Assembly (NCBI GenBank): GCA_030427245.1
Contig: JAUHXA010000028.1
Location: forward strand, 1-64,000
Direction of reading: 5' to 3'
From: Bacteroidia bacterium
GTDB taxonomy: Bacteria > Bacteroidota > Bacteroidia > Chitinophagales > UBA2359
Length of the DNA: 64,000 nucleotides
Shown here in pieces: positions 24,920-34,610 of the stretch (position 1 is the stretch's first letter; the number at the start of each line of letters is the position of its first letter). The notes beneath the pieces are model-generated. The model saw only the letters and a list, made by a program, of their open reading frames with translations. It did not search any database and was not told the DNA's origin. The position numbers and the translations under genes were made by a program.

Positions 24920-26593
24920 TTACAAACCCGCCACTAGTTTGCTCTTAGGATACTTCACGCTGTACTGCAATTTTATCTTTTTGGTCTGACCTGCAGGAAC
25001 ATCCAAACGCCAAAGCAATTTGCCATATCTTTCGGTGTATTCTGCACCATCCTTTTCCAACAATTTTACCTCAATATCTTCATTTTGAGAAATTGGAATT
25101 TGATCCAAAATTTCGATGTGAGCCGTAGTTCCTTTGTTGTTTCGCACACTGATTTCGTAGGTTTTGGTTTCTGTTTTTTTGTTGCCCAAGAAATTGGTTT
25201 CACTCAAGTCGTTCAGTTCCATGCGTTTCACTTTAATCTGTTCATCCCTTCCAAAAGACAAAAGCAAGGTGTCAGCGGTCGTGACAGGATTGATATATGA
25301 CTGACCAATGTAGGTATCATCGAAGAAAATATTGGCGTTTCCAGCCAAGAGATTCAAGTTGCCCCAATCCGTAATTTTCGCTAGTAGAAATGCCCCTTCA
25401 TCCAATTTCGGAACAGTGTGGTAATCGTATTCTGCATCCACTTCATAGTCCTTCAAATCCACCAAATGATACTGTCCATCTGTCGGAATACTCTGTTTGG
25501 AGGTCACTTCAAAAGACAAATTCAACTGATTTTGATTCAATACTACATCTTCAGTTCTATCTTGTTCCAAATCCAATTTTTCAGCCTCGTCCATGTATAG
25601 ATTTCCATCTCTACTTCGTGCCATATCTTTATTGGAAGGTACTTGCATGGTGTTCATCAGTTGACTTTCTGGCCTTCTCTTTGCCGCTCCTGAATAATAG
25701 GAACTGTACGGTTGTATAAAGGCCAAATAGTTAGGAGATAAAATAGGGCGGTCATTGCTCTTAGATGGATTACCCGTAGAAACGACCAAATTCACATTGT
25801 CCCAATCCTGACCTGTATGTTGATAGATATTTGCCTTGTAAGAAAGCGTTACAGGTTCTTCAATATTGGCAGCTCGAATGTCGTAAATAGGTTTCCAGCC
25901 TGCCTCTTGCACGATGTACGAAAATTCAATTTTGGCGGTCATAGGTGTTTTGGCTGTCACCTTCAATAAAACCTCCCCAATTGCTTTCGTTTTTTCGGCT
26001 TTTACCTGCTGCAATTGCTGTTGAATACGACCAACACTTTCCTGCAATTTTTTCTTGTTTCTATCCAACTTCAATCGCTCTTTTTTGATGTCCATCAATT
26101 GTTTGCGGTAAAATGTCATCACCTCCTTCAAGTCCTGCGCCGACAAACCTTTGGTTTCCGTTCCGACCTTTTGGCTGTTCATATCCATCAATTTCTCCTC
26201 ACTCTGATAGACTTCAATTTGTCGACCGACCCAATCCAAGTCAAATTGCAGCAATGCCAAAGAGTCTTCCAAATTTTCGATGATTGCCGACTTTTTAGGG
26301 TCTTTCAAGTAGTCAATTTGGTAGGTAGCCGAAAGGAGTTTGATTCCATCATTGAGCGTCACCTGCAAACTTTGAGCATCCACCTTACTTGACAAATCCT
26401 TCAATAAAATATCACTCGTTCCTGCAGGAATGGAGGCTTGAGCAGTTCGGGTGATTTTGGCTTGTTGTTGGTAAACGGTGACTCCTTCAATGTTGGTATT
26501 TGCCTTGACTGTTGTGGTTGTAGCTTTAAGGAAAGAACTTTGTAATAAAAAGGAAAAAGCTATTAAACTGCATAAAAATGATAAAGGTTTCAT
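24920..26593 (-). CDS. DUF4139 domain-containing protein (MuiA-like), exported
   Basis: About 557 residues from the ATG at 26591-26593 (MKPLSFLCSLIAFSFLLQS), which gives a proper signal peptide; a longer start at 26632 is less likely. Residues about 30-130 form the N-terminal DUF4140-type domain (IEGVTVYQQQAKITRTAQ). Residues 130-230 are a coiled coil (KKERLKLDRNKKKLQESVGRI), and the rest is DUF4139 beta-sandwich (GWKPIYDIRAANIEEPVTLSYKA onward to LPAGQTKKIKLQYSV-like sequence near the end). The family was named after a mucoidy inhibitor, but no molecular role is established. It is probably periplasmic or surface located. Confidence 0.88.
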   Translation of the reverse strand: MKPLSFLCSLIAFSFLLQSSFLKATTTTVKANTNIEGVTVYQQQAKITRTAQASIPAGTSDILLKDLSSKVDAQSLQVTLNDGIKLLSATYQIDYLKDPKKSAIIENLEDSLALLQFDLDWVGRQIEVYQSEEKLMDMNSQKVGTETKGLSAQDLKEVMTFYRKQLMDIKKERLKLDRNKKKLQESVGRIQQQLQQVKAEKTKAIGEVLLKVTAKTPMTAKIEFSYIVQEAGWKPIYDIRAANIEEPVTLSYKANIYQHTGQDWDNVNLVVSTGNPSKSNDRPILSPNYLAFIQPYSSYYSGAAKRRPESQLMNTMQVPSNKDMARSRDGNLYMDEAEKLDLEQDRTEDVVLNQNQLNLSFEVTSKQSIPTDGQYHLVDLKDYEVDAEYDYHTVPKLDEGAFLLAKITDWGNLNLLAGNANIFFDDTYIGQSYINPVTTADTLLLSFGRDEQIKVKRMELNDLSETNFLGNKKTETKTYEISVRNNKGTTAHIEILDQIPISQNEDIEVKLLEKDGAEYTERYGKLLWRLDVPAGQTKKIKLQYSVKYPKSKLVAGL

Positions 26594-26847
26594 ACTGAAT
26601 TGTGAAATTAAGGTGATGAAATTCAAATCCATTTTTCTGCTACAATATTGAATTTGTAGTTGAGATTTGAATTTCTAAAGGTGTTTTCACTTCAATAAGA
26701 TGCAAGGTAGAGCGATTTTGGTGTCTGTAGTATTTTATCGAACAAAACAAGACGTTCATAGAAACAAATAGCTCGTTGGTAGAAAAAAATAATCAAGATA
26801 CATTCGTTTACATATCTTACCACTTTATGACATCAAATGAATGACTT

Positions 26848-28428
26848 ATGAAAAATATCTATCTCCTACTTTTACTCAGTTCACTTACTCTTATCAATAG
26901 CTTTGCCCAAAGCGATGAAATTCCTTTTCACCTTGAAATAGAAGAAATTACCTACAATGATTGGACAGGATTACATTCCTTTGCTTTTGCGGACTGGAAC
27001 GGATATTGGTTTTTTGTAGCAGGACGCACCAATGGACTACATGGCTTTTTTCCCTTCACAGGCTTTCCCGAATCAGAAGCCAATCACGATATATGGATGA
27101 TGGATCCTATTAGCGGAAATTATTGGCAGCAAGACATACGAGATTTACCCGCTTCAATAGCTGATGCCCTTCAAGCATCGAACCCACAATATGTTCAGAA
27201 AGAGGGGTTTTTGTACATCGTAGGTGGATACGGAAAAGAGAAAGATTCGGGTGATTTTGTGACTTTTCCCTACCTCACCGCATTGAATTTAGAAATGCTC
27301 ACCAATCTAATGTTGGCAGACGAAGATGTATTGCCTGCCATACAACAAGTCGAAGATGAACGAATGAGGACTTGTGGAGGAGAAATGTTGATGTTGGACA
27401 ATCGCTTCTATCTTTTTGGAGGGCATGATTTTGCAGGATTGTACAGCCAGACAGGACTTCCGACTTTCACCCAAACCTACACGAATGAATTGCGAACTTT
27501 TGAAGTGGAACATAGTGATATGTCTTTGGAAATCAATGGTTATGAAGCCATCAAAGACGATGAGCATTTTCATAGACGAGATGGAAGTTTTGCGCCTATC
27601 ATGGATGCGAATGGTGAAGAAGCTTTGGCGTATTATGGTGGTGTATTTCGCTATGACAAAGATATCCCTTTCTTTAATCCCGTTTATTTGAAGCAAAACC
27701 AAGTGGAAGTAGATGAAAACTACGAACAAAAAATGAGTCACTACACCTGTCCAATATTGCCTGTTTTTGACCAAAAGACGGGGAATATGTTCACCACTTT
27801 TTTTGGAGGTTTGAGCTTCCATTATTTTGACAATCAGACACAAAGCATGGTTGTCGATTCTTTAGTGCCTTTCATTGACGACATTACGACCTTGATTCGT
27901 TTTGCAGATGGCAGTTCCGAAGAGGTTGTTTTGCCGATAGAATTTGACGACCTGTTGGGAACAAATGCCAAGTTTATTTTGGACAAAACTGCTCCACATT
28001 ACGATAACAAGGTGGTTCGACTGGAAGATATTGAAGAGCGTACCAGAGTTGGGTATATCTTTGGAGGCATCAAAGCTTTGTTTGCCAATATTACACCAAG
28101 CAGTGCGAGTAATCGTTTGTTTGAAGTATATCTGACTCCCAAAATGCCAAATACCATTTCAAGTTCAAGCCTAATGGATTGGACAACAAGCGTTTTTCCG
28201 AATCCTTTCCAAACAAAAATCCAGCTTCACATGGAAGGAAATGTAGATTTACAGAGTGTCTCATTGAAGGATATTCAGGGCAAAGTTCATTTTGAAGCGC
28301 ACTATCCTTCAATGGAAAACATCTTTTCTTTGGTAGAAAAAAAGTCAATGGAATTGGAGAAAGGTATTTATTTTCTGCAATTGCAGGGAAGTTCTGGGAT
28401 TCAGATTCATAAGTTGGTAAAATATTAG
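26848..28428 (+). CDS. Secreted Kelch-like protein with T9SS sorting domain
   Basis: 526 residues. A cleavable signal peptide (LLLLSSLTLINSFAQ) is followed by blades with Kelch-type glycine pairs (YIVGGYGKE, YLFGGHDFAG, YYGGVFRYD, TFFGGLSFHYFD, GYIFGGIKAL), so a beta-propeller is likely. The last 80 residues are a type A T9SS sorting domain: VFPNPFQTKIQLHM, VSLKDIQGKVHFE, and ELEKGIYFLQLQGSSGIQIHKLVKY. The protein should therefore pass the outer membrane by the type IX system. The ligand or substrate is unknown. The next gene on the opposite strand is a damaged relative in sorting type. Confidence 0.85.
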   Translation: MKNIYLLLLLSSLTLINSFAQSDEIPFHLEIEEITYNDWTGLHSFAFADWNGYWFFVAGRTNGLHGFFPFTGFPESEANHDIWMMDPISGNYWQQDIRDLPASIADALQASNPQYVQKEGFLYIVGGYGKEKDSGDFVTFPYLTALNLEMLTNLMLADEDVLPAIQQVEDERMRTCGGEMLMLDNRFYLFGGHDFAGLYSQTGLPTFTQTYTNELRTFEVEHSDMSLEINGYEAIKDDEHFHRRDGSFAPIMDANGEEALAYYGGVFRYDKDIPFFNPVYLKQNQVEVDENYEQKMSHYTCPILPVFDQKTGNMFTTFFGGLSFHYFDNQTQSMVVDSLVPFIDDITTLIRFADGSSEEVVLPIEFDDLLGTNAKFILDKTAPHYDNKVVRLEDIEERTRVGYIFGGIKALFANITPSSASNRLFEVYLTPKMPNTISSSSLMDWTTSVFPNPFQTKIQLHMEGNVDLQSVSLKDIQGKVHFEAHYPSMENIFSLVEKKSMELEKGIYFLQLQGSSGIQIHKLVKY

Positions 28429-28444
28429 GACTCTTAAGAATGAA

Positions 28445-29017
28445 TCACCTTTGCACCATTACCTTTTCCACCAAACTACCTTCTCTTCCTGTCATTTGCA
28501 ACCAATAAATGCCTGTTGGCAAATCACTTAGAGACCATTGAAGTTCATTCATTCCGACCTCCAAATTTGCCCTTTGTTCCATCACCTTGCTGCCATTGAA
28601 GGAGAACAATTGCAGCAAAATAGCTTGGTTTTTATTCGTATTCAATTGAAGAAATAGGTGATTTTTTGCAGGAATGGGAAACAGGTTTTGTAGGGAAAAA
28701 ACCAATATTGGATAAAGTATTTTCTTCAATACCCACTGCACAAACTTCATCTGCTTCAATAACTTCCATACACTCATTCTCGTCTGAAACCGTCAAATCT
28801 AATTCCCTGTTCAAGGACTCCAAAAGAGGAACTTCAAGACATAAATCAAAGCATCTTGTTCGGTCAATATTGCGTCCTGATGTTGGAAGGAGGTGATATC
28901 GTTTTGACAGATAAAAAGCGTGTCACTTGGTAATGTACCCGCTTGTGTAGTACATTGTGCATGTGATAATGTAGAACAACACAAGGAAAGGAAGGTAATG
29001 TAGAAGATTTTCTTCAT
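28445..29017 (-). pseudogene. Frameshifted small secreted protein with T9SS sorting domain
   Basis: The first frame (29017 down) encodes a signal peptide (MKKIFYITFLSLCCSTLSHAQ) and CTTQAGTLPSDTLFICQND. Near 28830-28850 the sense passes to a second frame (LELDL-type sequence with ECMEVIEADEVCAVGIEENTLSNI). Near a run of six A (28696-28701) it passes to a third frame with a T9SS type A domain (LFPIPAKNHLFLQL, LFSFNGSKVMEQ, DLPTGIYWLQMTG). At least two frameshifts or a small deletion separate the parts, so no intact product is made unless the sequence is wrong here. The order signal-short domain-sorting domain is still readable. Confidence 0.8.
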
Positions 29018-29115
29018 CGTTTCGGAATTAAAGCTTAACGAATAGAGGTTTTGTATATAATATACGAAAGAAGGTTGGAAATAGTTTTTAACTTCTTACA
29101 GTCAATAGCATCAAC

Positions 29116-29733
29116 ATGAAATTGAAGATTTGCGGCATGAAGTACGCCGACAATATTGCGGAGGTTCTCCCATTGCAGCCCGATTATATGGGGTTTATTT
29201 TTTACGCCAAATCCAAGCGTTTTGTGGGAGAAGATTTTGATGAAAAAATTACTGCTTCAATCCCTTCAAGGACGAAAAAAGTGGGTGTTTTTGTGCAAGC
29301 AGATTTTAGATACATCACTTCAAAAGTGGAGCGTTATGGGCTTCAATGTGTGCAACTGCATGGCGGAGAATCACCCGAATTGTGTGAACAATTGAAGGAT
29401 GCGAGTATTGAAGTCATCAAGGTTTTTTCGGTAGGAGAGGAGTTTGATTTTGAAGCATTGAAGGTCTATGAAAAAGCGTGTGATTATTTTTTGTTTGATA
29501 CCAAAGGAAAAGATTATGGTGGCAATGGCGTGACCTTCAATTGGCAAGTTTTGGAGAACTATCCTTCCTCCAAACCGTTTTTTCTAAGTGGTGGAATTGA
29601 TTTAGAACACCTACCTTTGTTGAAGCAGTGGCAGCATCCGCAGTTTTATGCAATAGATGTGAACAGTCGGTTTGAAGTGCGTCCTGCGGAGAAGGACATA
29701 GAGAGATTGAAAAATTTAAGAAGTGCGATATAG
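29116..29733 (+). CDS. trpF: Phosphoribosylanthranilate isomerase
   Basis: 205 residues, TIM barrel that isomerises phosphoribosylanthranilate to CdRP in tryptophan synthesis. The catalytic-cysteine opening KICGMKYADNI is at residues 4-14, and the paired strands GVFVQADF, VQLHGGESPELC and FFLSGGIDLEHL are typical, as is the end DVNSRFEVRPAEKDIERL. In most relatives the last motif reads D-(V/L)-(N/S)-S-x-(V/F)-E. It is 46 bases from trpB, so the two are an operon. The rest of the pathway (trpE, G, D, C, A) is not in the window. Confidence 0.95.
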   Translation: MKLKICGMKYADNIAEVLPLQPDYMGFIFYAKSKRFVGEDFDEKITASIPSRTKKVGVFVQADFRYITSKVERYGLQCVQLHGGESPELCEQLKDASIEVIKVFSVGEEFDFEALKVYEKACDYFLFDTKGKDYGGNGVTFNWQVLENYPSSKPFFLSGGIDLEHLPLLKQWQHPQFYAIDVNSRFEVRPAEKDIERLKNLRSAI

Positions 29734-29779
29734 GAAGCAGGAGGCAAGTTCTTAATCATCCAAACAAAAAGACATAAAC

Positions 29780-31018
29780 ATGCAAACAACAAGCACCAAA
29801 GATACAAAGAACTCTATTGCAGCAGCAAAAAACTCTAAATACCATGTGAATGAACGAGGGTATTACGGCAAATTTGGCGGAGCATATATTCCGGAAATGC
29901 TCTATCCGAATGTGGAAGAACTGCGGCAAAATTATTTGGAAATCATTGGAGAGGCTGCATTTCAAGAAGAATTTCACAGCTTGCTGAAAGACTATGTGGG
30001 ACGACCTTCACCGCTTTATTTTGCCCAACGATTGTCGGAGCATTATCACACCAATATCTACCTCAAACGGGAAGACCTCAATCATACAGGAGCACACAAG
30101 GTGAACAATACCTTGGGTCAAATCTTACTAGCAAAACGATTGGGCAAGCAAAAAATCATCGCCGAAACAGGCGCAGGGCAACATGGTGTGGCAACGGCTA
30201 CGGTCTGTGCTTTGATGGGAATGGATTGTATCGTATATATGGGGGCTGTAGACATCGAACGCCAAAAACCGAATGTCGAGCGCATGAAATTGTTGGGCGC
30301 AAAAGTGGTGGCAGCTACTTCGGGCAGTCAGACCCTGAAGGACGCAACGAATGAGGCAATGCGACATTGGATCAACAATCCTACGGACACGCATTACATC
30401 ATTGGTTCGGTGGTCGGACCGCATCCCTATCCCGATATGGTGGCTCGTTTTCAGTCGGTTATTAGTGCCGAAATGAAGTGGCAACTGAAGGAAAAAACAG
30501 GCAATGAAAACCCTGATTACATCCTTGCTTGTGTAGGTGGTGGCAGCAACGCAATGGGAGCTTTTTACCATTATCTGGAAGCAGAAAATGTGAAACTAAT
30601 TGCAGTAGAAGCCGCAGGATTGGGCTTGTATTCGGGTGAAACGGCTGCAACTACACAATTGGGTAAATCGGGCATTTTGCATGGTAGTAAGACGCTTTTG
30701 ATGCAAACGAAGGATGGTCAAGTCGTTGAACCTTATTCGATTTCTGCGGGATTAGATTATCCTGGAATTGGGCCTGTACATGCTCATTTGTACGATACGA
30801 CAAGAGCTACTTTTTACAGTGCAACAGATGAGGAGGCATTGAAGGCAGGACAGTTTTTGAGTCGTTTGGAGGGCATTATTCCAGCCCTGGAAACGGCACA
30901 TGCTTTTGCGGCTTTGGAGAAAATGACTTTTGAAACGAATGATGTGGTGGTAATGACCGTTTCGGGGCGAGGAGACAAAGATTTGCAAACGTACATTGAT
31001 AGAGGGATGGCTGGTTAA
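29780..31018 (+). CDS. trpB: Tryptophan synthase beta chain
   Basis: 412 residues; joins indole and serine to give tryptophan with pyridoxal phosphate. The PLP lysine is K107 in [13 protein letters not shown], the phosphate-binding loop is GGGSNAMG (in [13 protein letters not shown]), and [12 protein letters not shown] is the conserved loop that faces the alpha subunit. Residues 1-20 are a low-complexity leader before [13 protein letters not shown]. trpA does not follow; the next gene is a lipoprotein, 196 bases on. The spacer begins with a purine-rich AAGAAGTAGGAAGTAGGA sequence that recurs elsewhere in the window. Confidence 0.97.
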   Translation: MQTTSTKDTKNSIAAAKNSKYHVNERGYYGKFGGAYIPEMLYPNVEELRQNYLEIIGEAAFQEEFHSLLKDYVGRPSPLYFAQRLSEHYHTNIYLKREDLNHTGAHKVNNTLGQILLAKRLGKQKIIAETGAGQHGVATATVCALMGMDCIVYMGAVDIERQKPNVERMKLLGAKVVAATSGSQTLKDATNEAMRHWINNPTDTHYIIGSVVGPHPYPDMVARFQSVISAEMKWQLKEKTGNENPDYILACVGGGSNAMGAFYHYLEAENVKLIAVEAAGLGLYSGETAATTQLGKSGILHGSKTLLMQTKDGQVVEPYSISAGLDYPGIGPVHAHLYDTTRATFYSATDEEALKAGQFLSRLEGIIPALETAHAFAALEKMTFETNDVVVMTVSGRGDKDLQTYIDRGMAG

Positions 31019-31046
31019 GGGAAGCAAGAAGTAGGAAGTAGGATTT
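31019..31046. repeat. Purine-rich dispersed spacer sequence
   Basis: GAAGCAAGAAGTAGGAAGTA begins one or two bases after the trpB stop. Related sequence is at 29731-29746 (after trpF), 3783-3802 (inside the oxidoreductase gene) and, more loosely, 48566-48598 (after valS). Confidence 0.5.
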
Positions 31047-31214
31047 TAGTGATGGATGACATTTTCGTCTATAATTTATTGTATTCGGCATCTCTGTTCT
31101 TGCTTGCCTTGCCCAAAGTTAAATTGTGAAGTTTTTGGAGGGATTTAGAGCAAATATCAAAAAGTATATCTATATTACTCTAATAAATGTTTTTACCACG
31201 AAATACTTTGAACC

Positions 31215-31685
31215 ATGAAAGATTTTATTACCCTTTTATTCACCATACTGTTTGTTGTATGCCTTTCGGCTTGTACCGAAACCCCTCAAAATGAATCATC
31301 TACGATAGCATCAGGAGAGACCGTTTCTAAAACAGCAACAGAACAATCGCCAGCTTATATTCGGGCAAGTCCGCCGACTTCGATGAGTAAGAAGAAGATG
31401 CAAATGGATGGAACTTGGCAGGATATTCAAAATACCAAACGAATGTTTGTGATAGCAGGAGATGAATATTACGAACTTTATGAAGGCCGCCAAATTGCAA
31501 AAAAGAAGTTTGATATTTACAATGCTTGTCCTTCCGAAAATGGTGAAATGGATGAAAATGGAAGTTACATTTGGCTGCGAACTGCAATTGACACTGTTTG
31601 TTATGAAATTGCCAATTTAGACAATGCCGTTATGACTTTGGTGAATATGGAAGAAGGCAAGGAGAATCGGTATGAACGGAGGTAA
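31215..31685 (+). CDS. Putative lipoprotein, unknown function
   Basis: 156 residues with a lipoprotein signal (LLFTILFVVCLSAC, lipobox cysteine at 20), followed by a Thr/Ser-rich linker. The mature domain starts near MQMDGTWQDIQN and includes two further cysteines (in NACPSEN and DTVCYEI). The pattern (DGTWQ, YELYEGRQ, ENGSYIWL, ENLDN-like end) resembles small calycin-type lipoproteins, but I cannot name a family. The stop codon directly abuts the stop codon of the hydrolase on the other strand, with zero bases between. Confidence 0.75.
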   Translation: MKDFITLLFTILFVVCLSACTETPQNESSTIASGETVSKTATEQSPAYIRASPPTSMSKKKMQMDGTWQDIQNTKRMFVIAGDEYYELYEGRQIAKKKFDIYNACPSENGEMDENGSYIWLRTAIDTVCYEIANLDNAVMTLVNMEEGKENRYERR

Positions 31686-32369
31686 TCATATAAATTCTCT
31701 TACCACCTCTGCTAGTCTATTCATATCAACCTTCTCAATCAAATGCGAAAAACCTTCTATGGCTCGGAAAGTGGCATTGGGTAAAAGTCGTGCGACTTCT
31801 TGCGATTCTTCTACCGTCACCATCTTATCCAATGTCCCCAAACCTATCAGGATAGGACAAGAGATGTTTTTGAAGTCTTCGTGAGTAAGCCTATTTCCAC
31901 TTCCCAAATCCATCATCATATCAGCGGTTTTACTGACCACTTCTTTCCAATCATAAGGAGCATGTATTGTATGTAGTTTTTGGGCAAAAGCAGGTACTTT
32001 TTCTTCAATTTTGTCGGGATTGAGCTTTCGCACTTCACTGACAGCAAATTCTTTACTCCAATCCAATTTGGTGCCCAAAGTAATGATTTTTTTGACAATG
32101 TTGGGGTGTTTTTTTGCCAAAGTCAATGCCACATATCCGCCCATACTATATCCGAAAATGGATACTTTGGAAAGCTCTTTTTCCTTCAATAACTGCAATA
32201 CATTTTCTACAAATGCGTCCATCGTGAAGCCTCTGTTTGAAGGTCTTCCGCCATGTCCTTCAAAGTTTAAGTCCAATACATTGAAGTCTTTGGATAGTTT
32301 GGTTTTTAGGGCTTTCAGTTGTTCTTTGCTGCCCAATGCGCCGTGTAGTAAGAGGAGGTGATTTGTCAT
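31686..32369 (-). CDS. Alpha/beta hydrolase
   Basis: 227 residues, alpha/beta hydrolase fold without a signal peptide. The oxyanion region is LLLHGALGSKEQ, the nucleophile Ser is in FGYSMGGYVA, an acid is in LIGLGTLDKMV and the catalytic His is in FSHLIEKVD near the C terminus. It is similar in size and layout to small esterases and menaquinone-pathway MenH-like proteins, but I see nothing that fixes the substrate. It converges with the lipoprotein gene; upstream of its start is the PorP/SprF gene in the opposite direction. Confidence 0.85.
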   Translation of the reverse strand: MTNHLLLLHGALGSKEQLKALKTKLSKDFNVLDLNFEGHGGRPSNRGFTMDAFVENVLQLLKEKELSKVSIFGYSMGGYVALTLAKKHPNIVKKIITLGTKLDWSKEFAVSEVRKLNPDKIEEKVPAFAQKLHTIHAPYDWKEVVSKTADMMMDLGSGNRLTHEDFKNISCPILIGLGTLDKMVTVEESQEVARLLPNATFRAIEGFSHLIEKVDMNRLAEVVREFI

Positions 32370-32580
32370 TTTATTTGTTTTTTTCTGAAAACATATTGTG
32401 GTATTCTAAACAATAACCTTGATTTTTTTTGCAATTTTACACAAAAAACTGTTCTTGTTGTTATTCAGAAACGGTATAAAATATTTTGATTTTGCTTATT
32501 CATTGATTGAAGGCTTTAAATATATAAAAAACAACACTTTTTTTGCACTTCAACCAACGAATTTTAAAAGGTTACAATCC

Positions 32581-33489
32581 ATGAAAAAATACTACGTCCT
32601 ATTTTGGTTGGGTTTTTTGGGGCTGCAAAGTGTGTTTGCCCAACAAGATGCCCAATATACACAGTACATGTTCAATACTTTGGTCATCAATCCTGCTTAT
32701 GCGGGCAGTAGAGAAGCGGTGAGTATTTTGGGCATTTACCGCAATCAATGGACAGGTTTTGACGGTTCACCAACGAGCATTGCCGCAAGTGTACACAGTC
32801 CCATTGGAGATAAATTGGGTTTGGGCCTGTTTTTGGAAGCAGATAAAATCGGTGTGCATCAACGTCTAAGCGCCTACACTTCTTATGCCTACAAAATCGC
32901 TATGGGAAGCGGTTTTTTGTCTTTGGGATTGCAAGCAGGTGTGCTGCAATACAGCTCAGATTGGTCAGAGTTGCCCGAAGTATTGGATCCAGACGACCCG
33001 AATTTTGTAGCAGACAACAGCAAATTGTTGCCCAATTTTGGATTGGGGGTGTATTACTATACCGAACAGTTTTTTGTGGGCGCATCTGTGCCGCATTTGT
33101 TGGAAAGTGGCATTGATGAAATAAGTGAATTGGCGGTTCAAGAGCGACATTATTGGTTGACAGCAGGAGTAGCAATTCCTTTGAACGAAAAACTGAAACT
33201 GCAGCCTTCTTTATTGATGCGGTCTGTTCCTTCAATAGCGCCTGTCAATGTGGATGTAAATGTGAGTTTGATAATCAACGATATATTCAGGGTGGGAGCA
33301 GGCTATCGAAGCAGTCAAGCGGTTTTGTTTATGCTCGAATATCAGCAGGACAAGCTGCGAGTAGGTTATTCTTACGATTTGGGTATGTCGACTTTAGCGG
33401 ATTATCATTCGGGAACGCACGAAATCATGGTAGGCTTAGATTTACCGAACAATCTCTTACAGAAAGTGCAGAGTCCGAGGTTTTTTTAA
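32581..33489 (+). CDS. PorP/SprF family type IX secretion/gliding outer membrane protein
   Basis: 302 residues from the ATG at 32581 (MKKYYVLFWLGFLGLQSVFAQ); a longer frame from 32419 would bury this signal peptide, so I reject it. The signature QDAQYTQYMFNTLVINPAYAGSR follows the cleavage site, as in PorP and SprF. The remainder is amphipathic beta-barrel with regular alternation up to SGTHEIMVGLDL. SprF-type proteins help surface export of partner adhesins such as SprB; usually the partner is next door, but here the next gene is a transporter that starts right after the stop. It may serve other CHU_C proteins, such as that at 12155. Confidence 0.92.
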   Translation: MKKYYVLFWLGFLGLQSVFAQQDAQYTQYMFNTLVINPAYAGSREAVSILGIYRNQWTGFDGSPTSIAASVHSPIGDKLGLGLFLEADKIGVHQRLSAYTSYAYKIAMGSGFLSLGLQAGVLQYSSDWSELPEVLDPDDPNFVADNSKLLPNFGLGVYYYTEQFFVGASVPHLLESGIDEISELAVQERHYWLTAGVAIPLNEKLKLQPSLLMRSVPSIAPVNVDVNVSLIINDIFRVGAGYRSSQAVLFMLEYQQDKLRVGYSYDLGMSTLADYHSGTHEIMVGLDLPNNLLQKVQSPRFF

Positions 33490-34437
33490 ATGGAAAATAT
33501 GAAAGATTCTATTGCTCCTTCTCCATCCTTCAGTCGTACTCATTTGATAGCCGCAGGCTTGGTTTTGTTGGGAGCGATTGGCTTTTCTGCCAAAGCGATT
33601 TTGGTGAAATTGGCGTACCGTCACGGCGTTGACAGTGTTTCGCTTTTAGCACTCCGAATGTCCTTTTCTCTTCCTTTTTTTCTGGCTATCGCTTATTGGT
33701 CGAATCGGCGGATGTCTCAAACCTACAACATCACCCGAACAGACAGTGTTTACATTATCATCCTTGGTTTATTGGGCTATTATTTAGCAAGCCTTTTTGA
33801 CTTTATTGGACTTCAATACATTACCGCAAGTTTGGAGCGATTGGTGTTGTTTGTCTATCCTACTTTGGTGATTGTCTTGTCGGCTATTTTTTTGAAGCGA
33901 AAAATCCATGCACGTCAATATGGAGCTTTGGCATTGACCTATTTCGGAATAGCAATTGCTTTTTTCGATTCTGCAAATTTTATAGGTGAAAATCAAGTGG
34001 CTTTGGGTGCATTTTGGATATTTTTAGCGGCTCTGTGTTTTGCGATTCACTTGATTGGAAGCGGAAGTTTATTGCCAAGAATTGGCACTTTGCGTTATAC
34101 GTCCTTGGTCATGACAGTTGCTTGTATTGCTGTTTTGCTGCACAATGCGGTGGCAAATCAACTGCAATTGTTTGATTTTGTACCCGAAGTATATCTATTG
34201 ACTTTGGTGATGGCCGTATTCTCTACGGTGATGCCTTCTTTTTTGTTTATGCAGGGAATCAAGGTGATTGGTTCGAGCAATGCGTCTATTATTGGTAGTA
34301 TTGGTCCTATTTCTACGGTGGTGTTGGCGTATATTTTTTTAGGTGAACGATTGGGTTGGCTGCAATGGGGAGGCACTTTTTTGGTGATTGCAGGAGTATT
34401 GATGATAAGTTTGCAGAAGCAGAAAGGAGGTAGTTGA
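33490..34437 (+). CDS. EamA/DMT family transporter
   Basis: 315 residues with about ten transmembrane segments in two EamA halves (first half from LIAAGLVLLGAIGFSAKAIL, second from ALGAFWIFLAALCFAIH). Typical DMT features are the FLGERL-like motif near the end (YIFLGERLGWLQWGGT) and ERLVLFVYPTLVIVLSAIF in the first half. It exports small metabolites or amino acids across the inner membrane; the substrate is unknown. The ATG is directly adjacent to the PorP/SprF stop codon, so the two may be co-translated. Confidence 0.9.
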   Translation: MENMKDSIAPSPSFSRTHLIAAGLVLLGAIGFSAKAILVKLAYRHGVDSVSLLALRMSFSLPFFLAIAYWSNRRMSQTYNITRTDSVYIIILGLLGYYLASLFDFIGLQYITASLERLVLFVYPTLVIVLSAIFLKRKIHARQYGALALTYFGIAIAFFDSANFIGENQVALGAFWIFLAALCFAIHLIGSGSLLPRIGTLRYTSLVMTVACIAVLLHNAVANQLQLFDFVPEVYLLTLVMAVFSTVMPSFLFMQGIKVIGSSNASIIGSIGPISTVVLAYIFLGERLGWLQWGGTFLVIAGVLMISLQKQKGGS

Positions 34438-34548
34438 TATTGGGATATTTGACTTGTGCTATTGGAAAATCAAACCTCAGACATGGTTTTTATAAAGCCT
34501 ACATCCCAATGGTCATTCTCGAAGTGAGTAAAAATAGTAAAAACGGGC

Positions 34549-34582
34549 TTGCCTCAATTTTCTATTTTTTTGTTTACTTTTG
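34549..34582 (+). promoter_or_regulatory. Putative promoter of the three-gene cassette
   Basis: TTG at 34549-34551, 23 bases, TACTTTTG at 34575-34582. It fits the -33/-7 pattern at the long end of the usual spacing and lies about 28 bases before the ATPase ATG. Confidence 0.45.
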
Positions 34583-34610
34583 TTTGGTAGCAAATAGATG
34601 AAAATGTAGA

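Noticed and set aside
31019-31214. trpA remnant after trpB
   Set aside because: No reading frame with TrpA motifs is present in the spacer.
32419-32580. Longer start for the PorP/SprF protein
   Set aside because: It would bury a good signal peptide that begins at the ATG at 32581.
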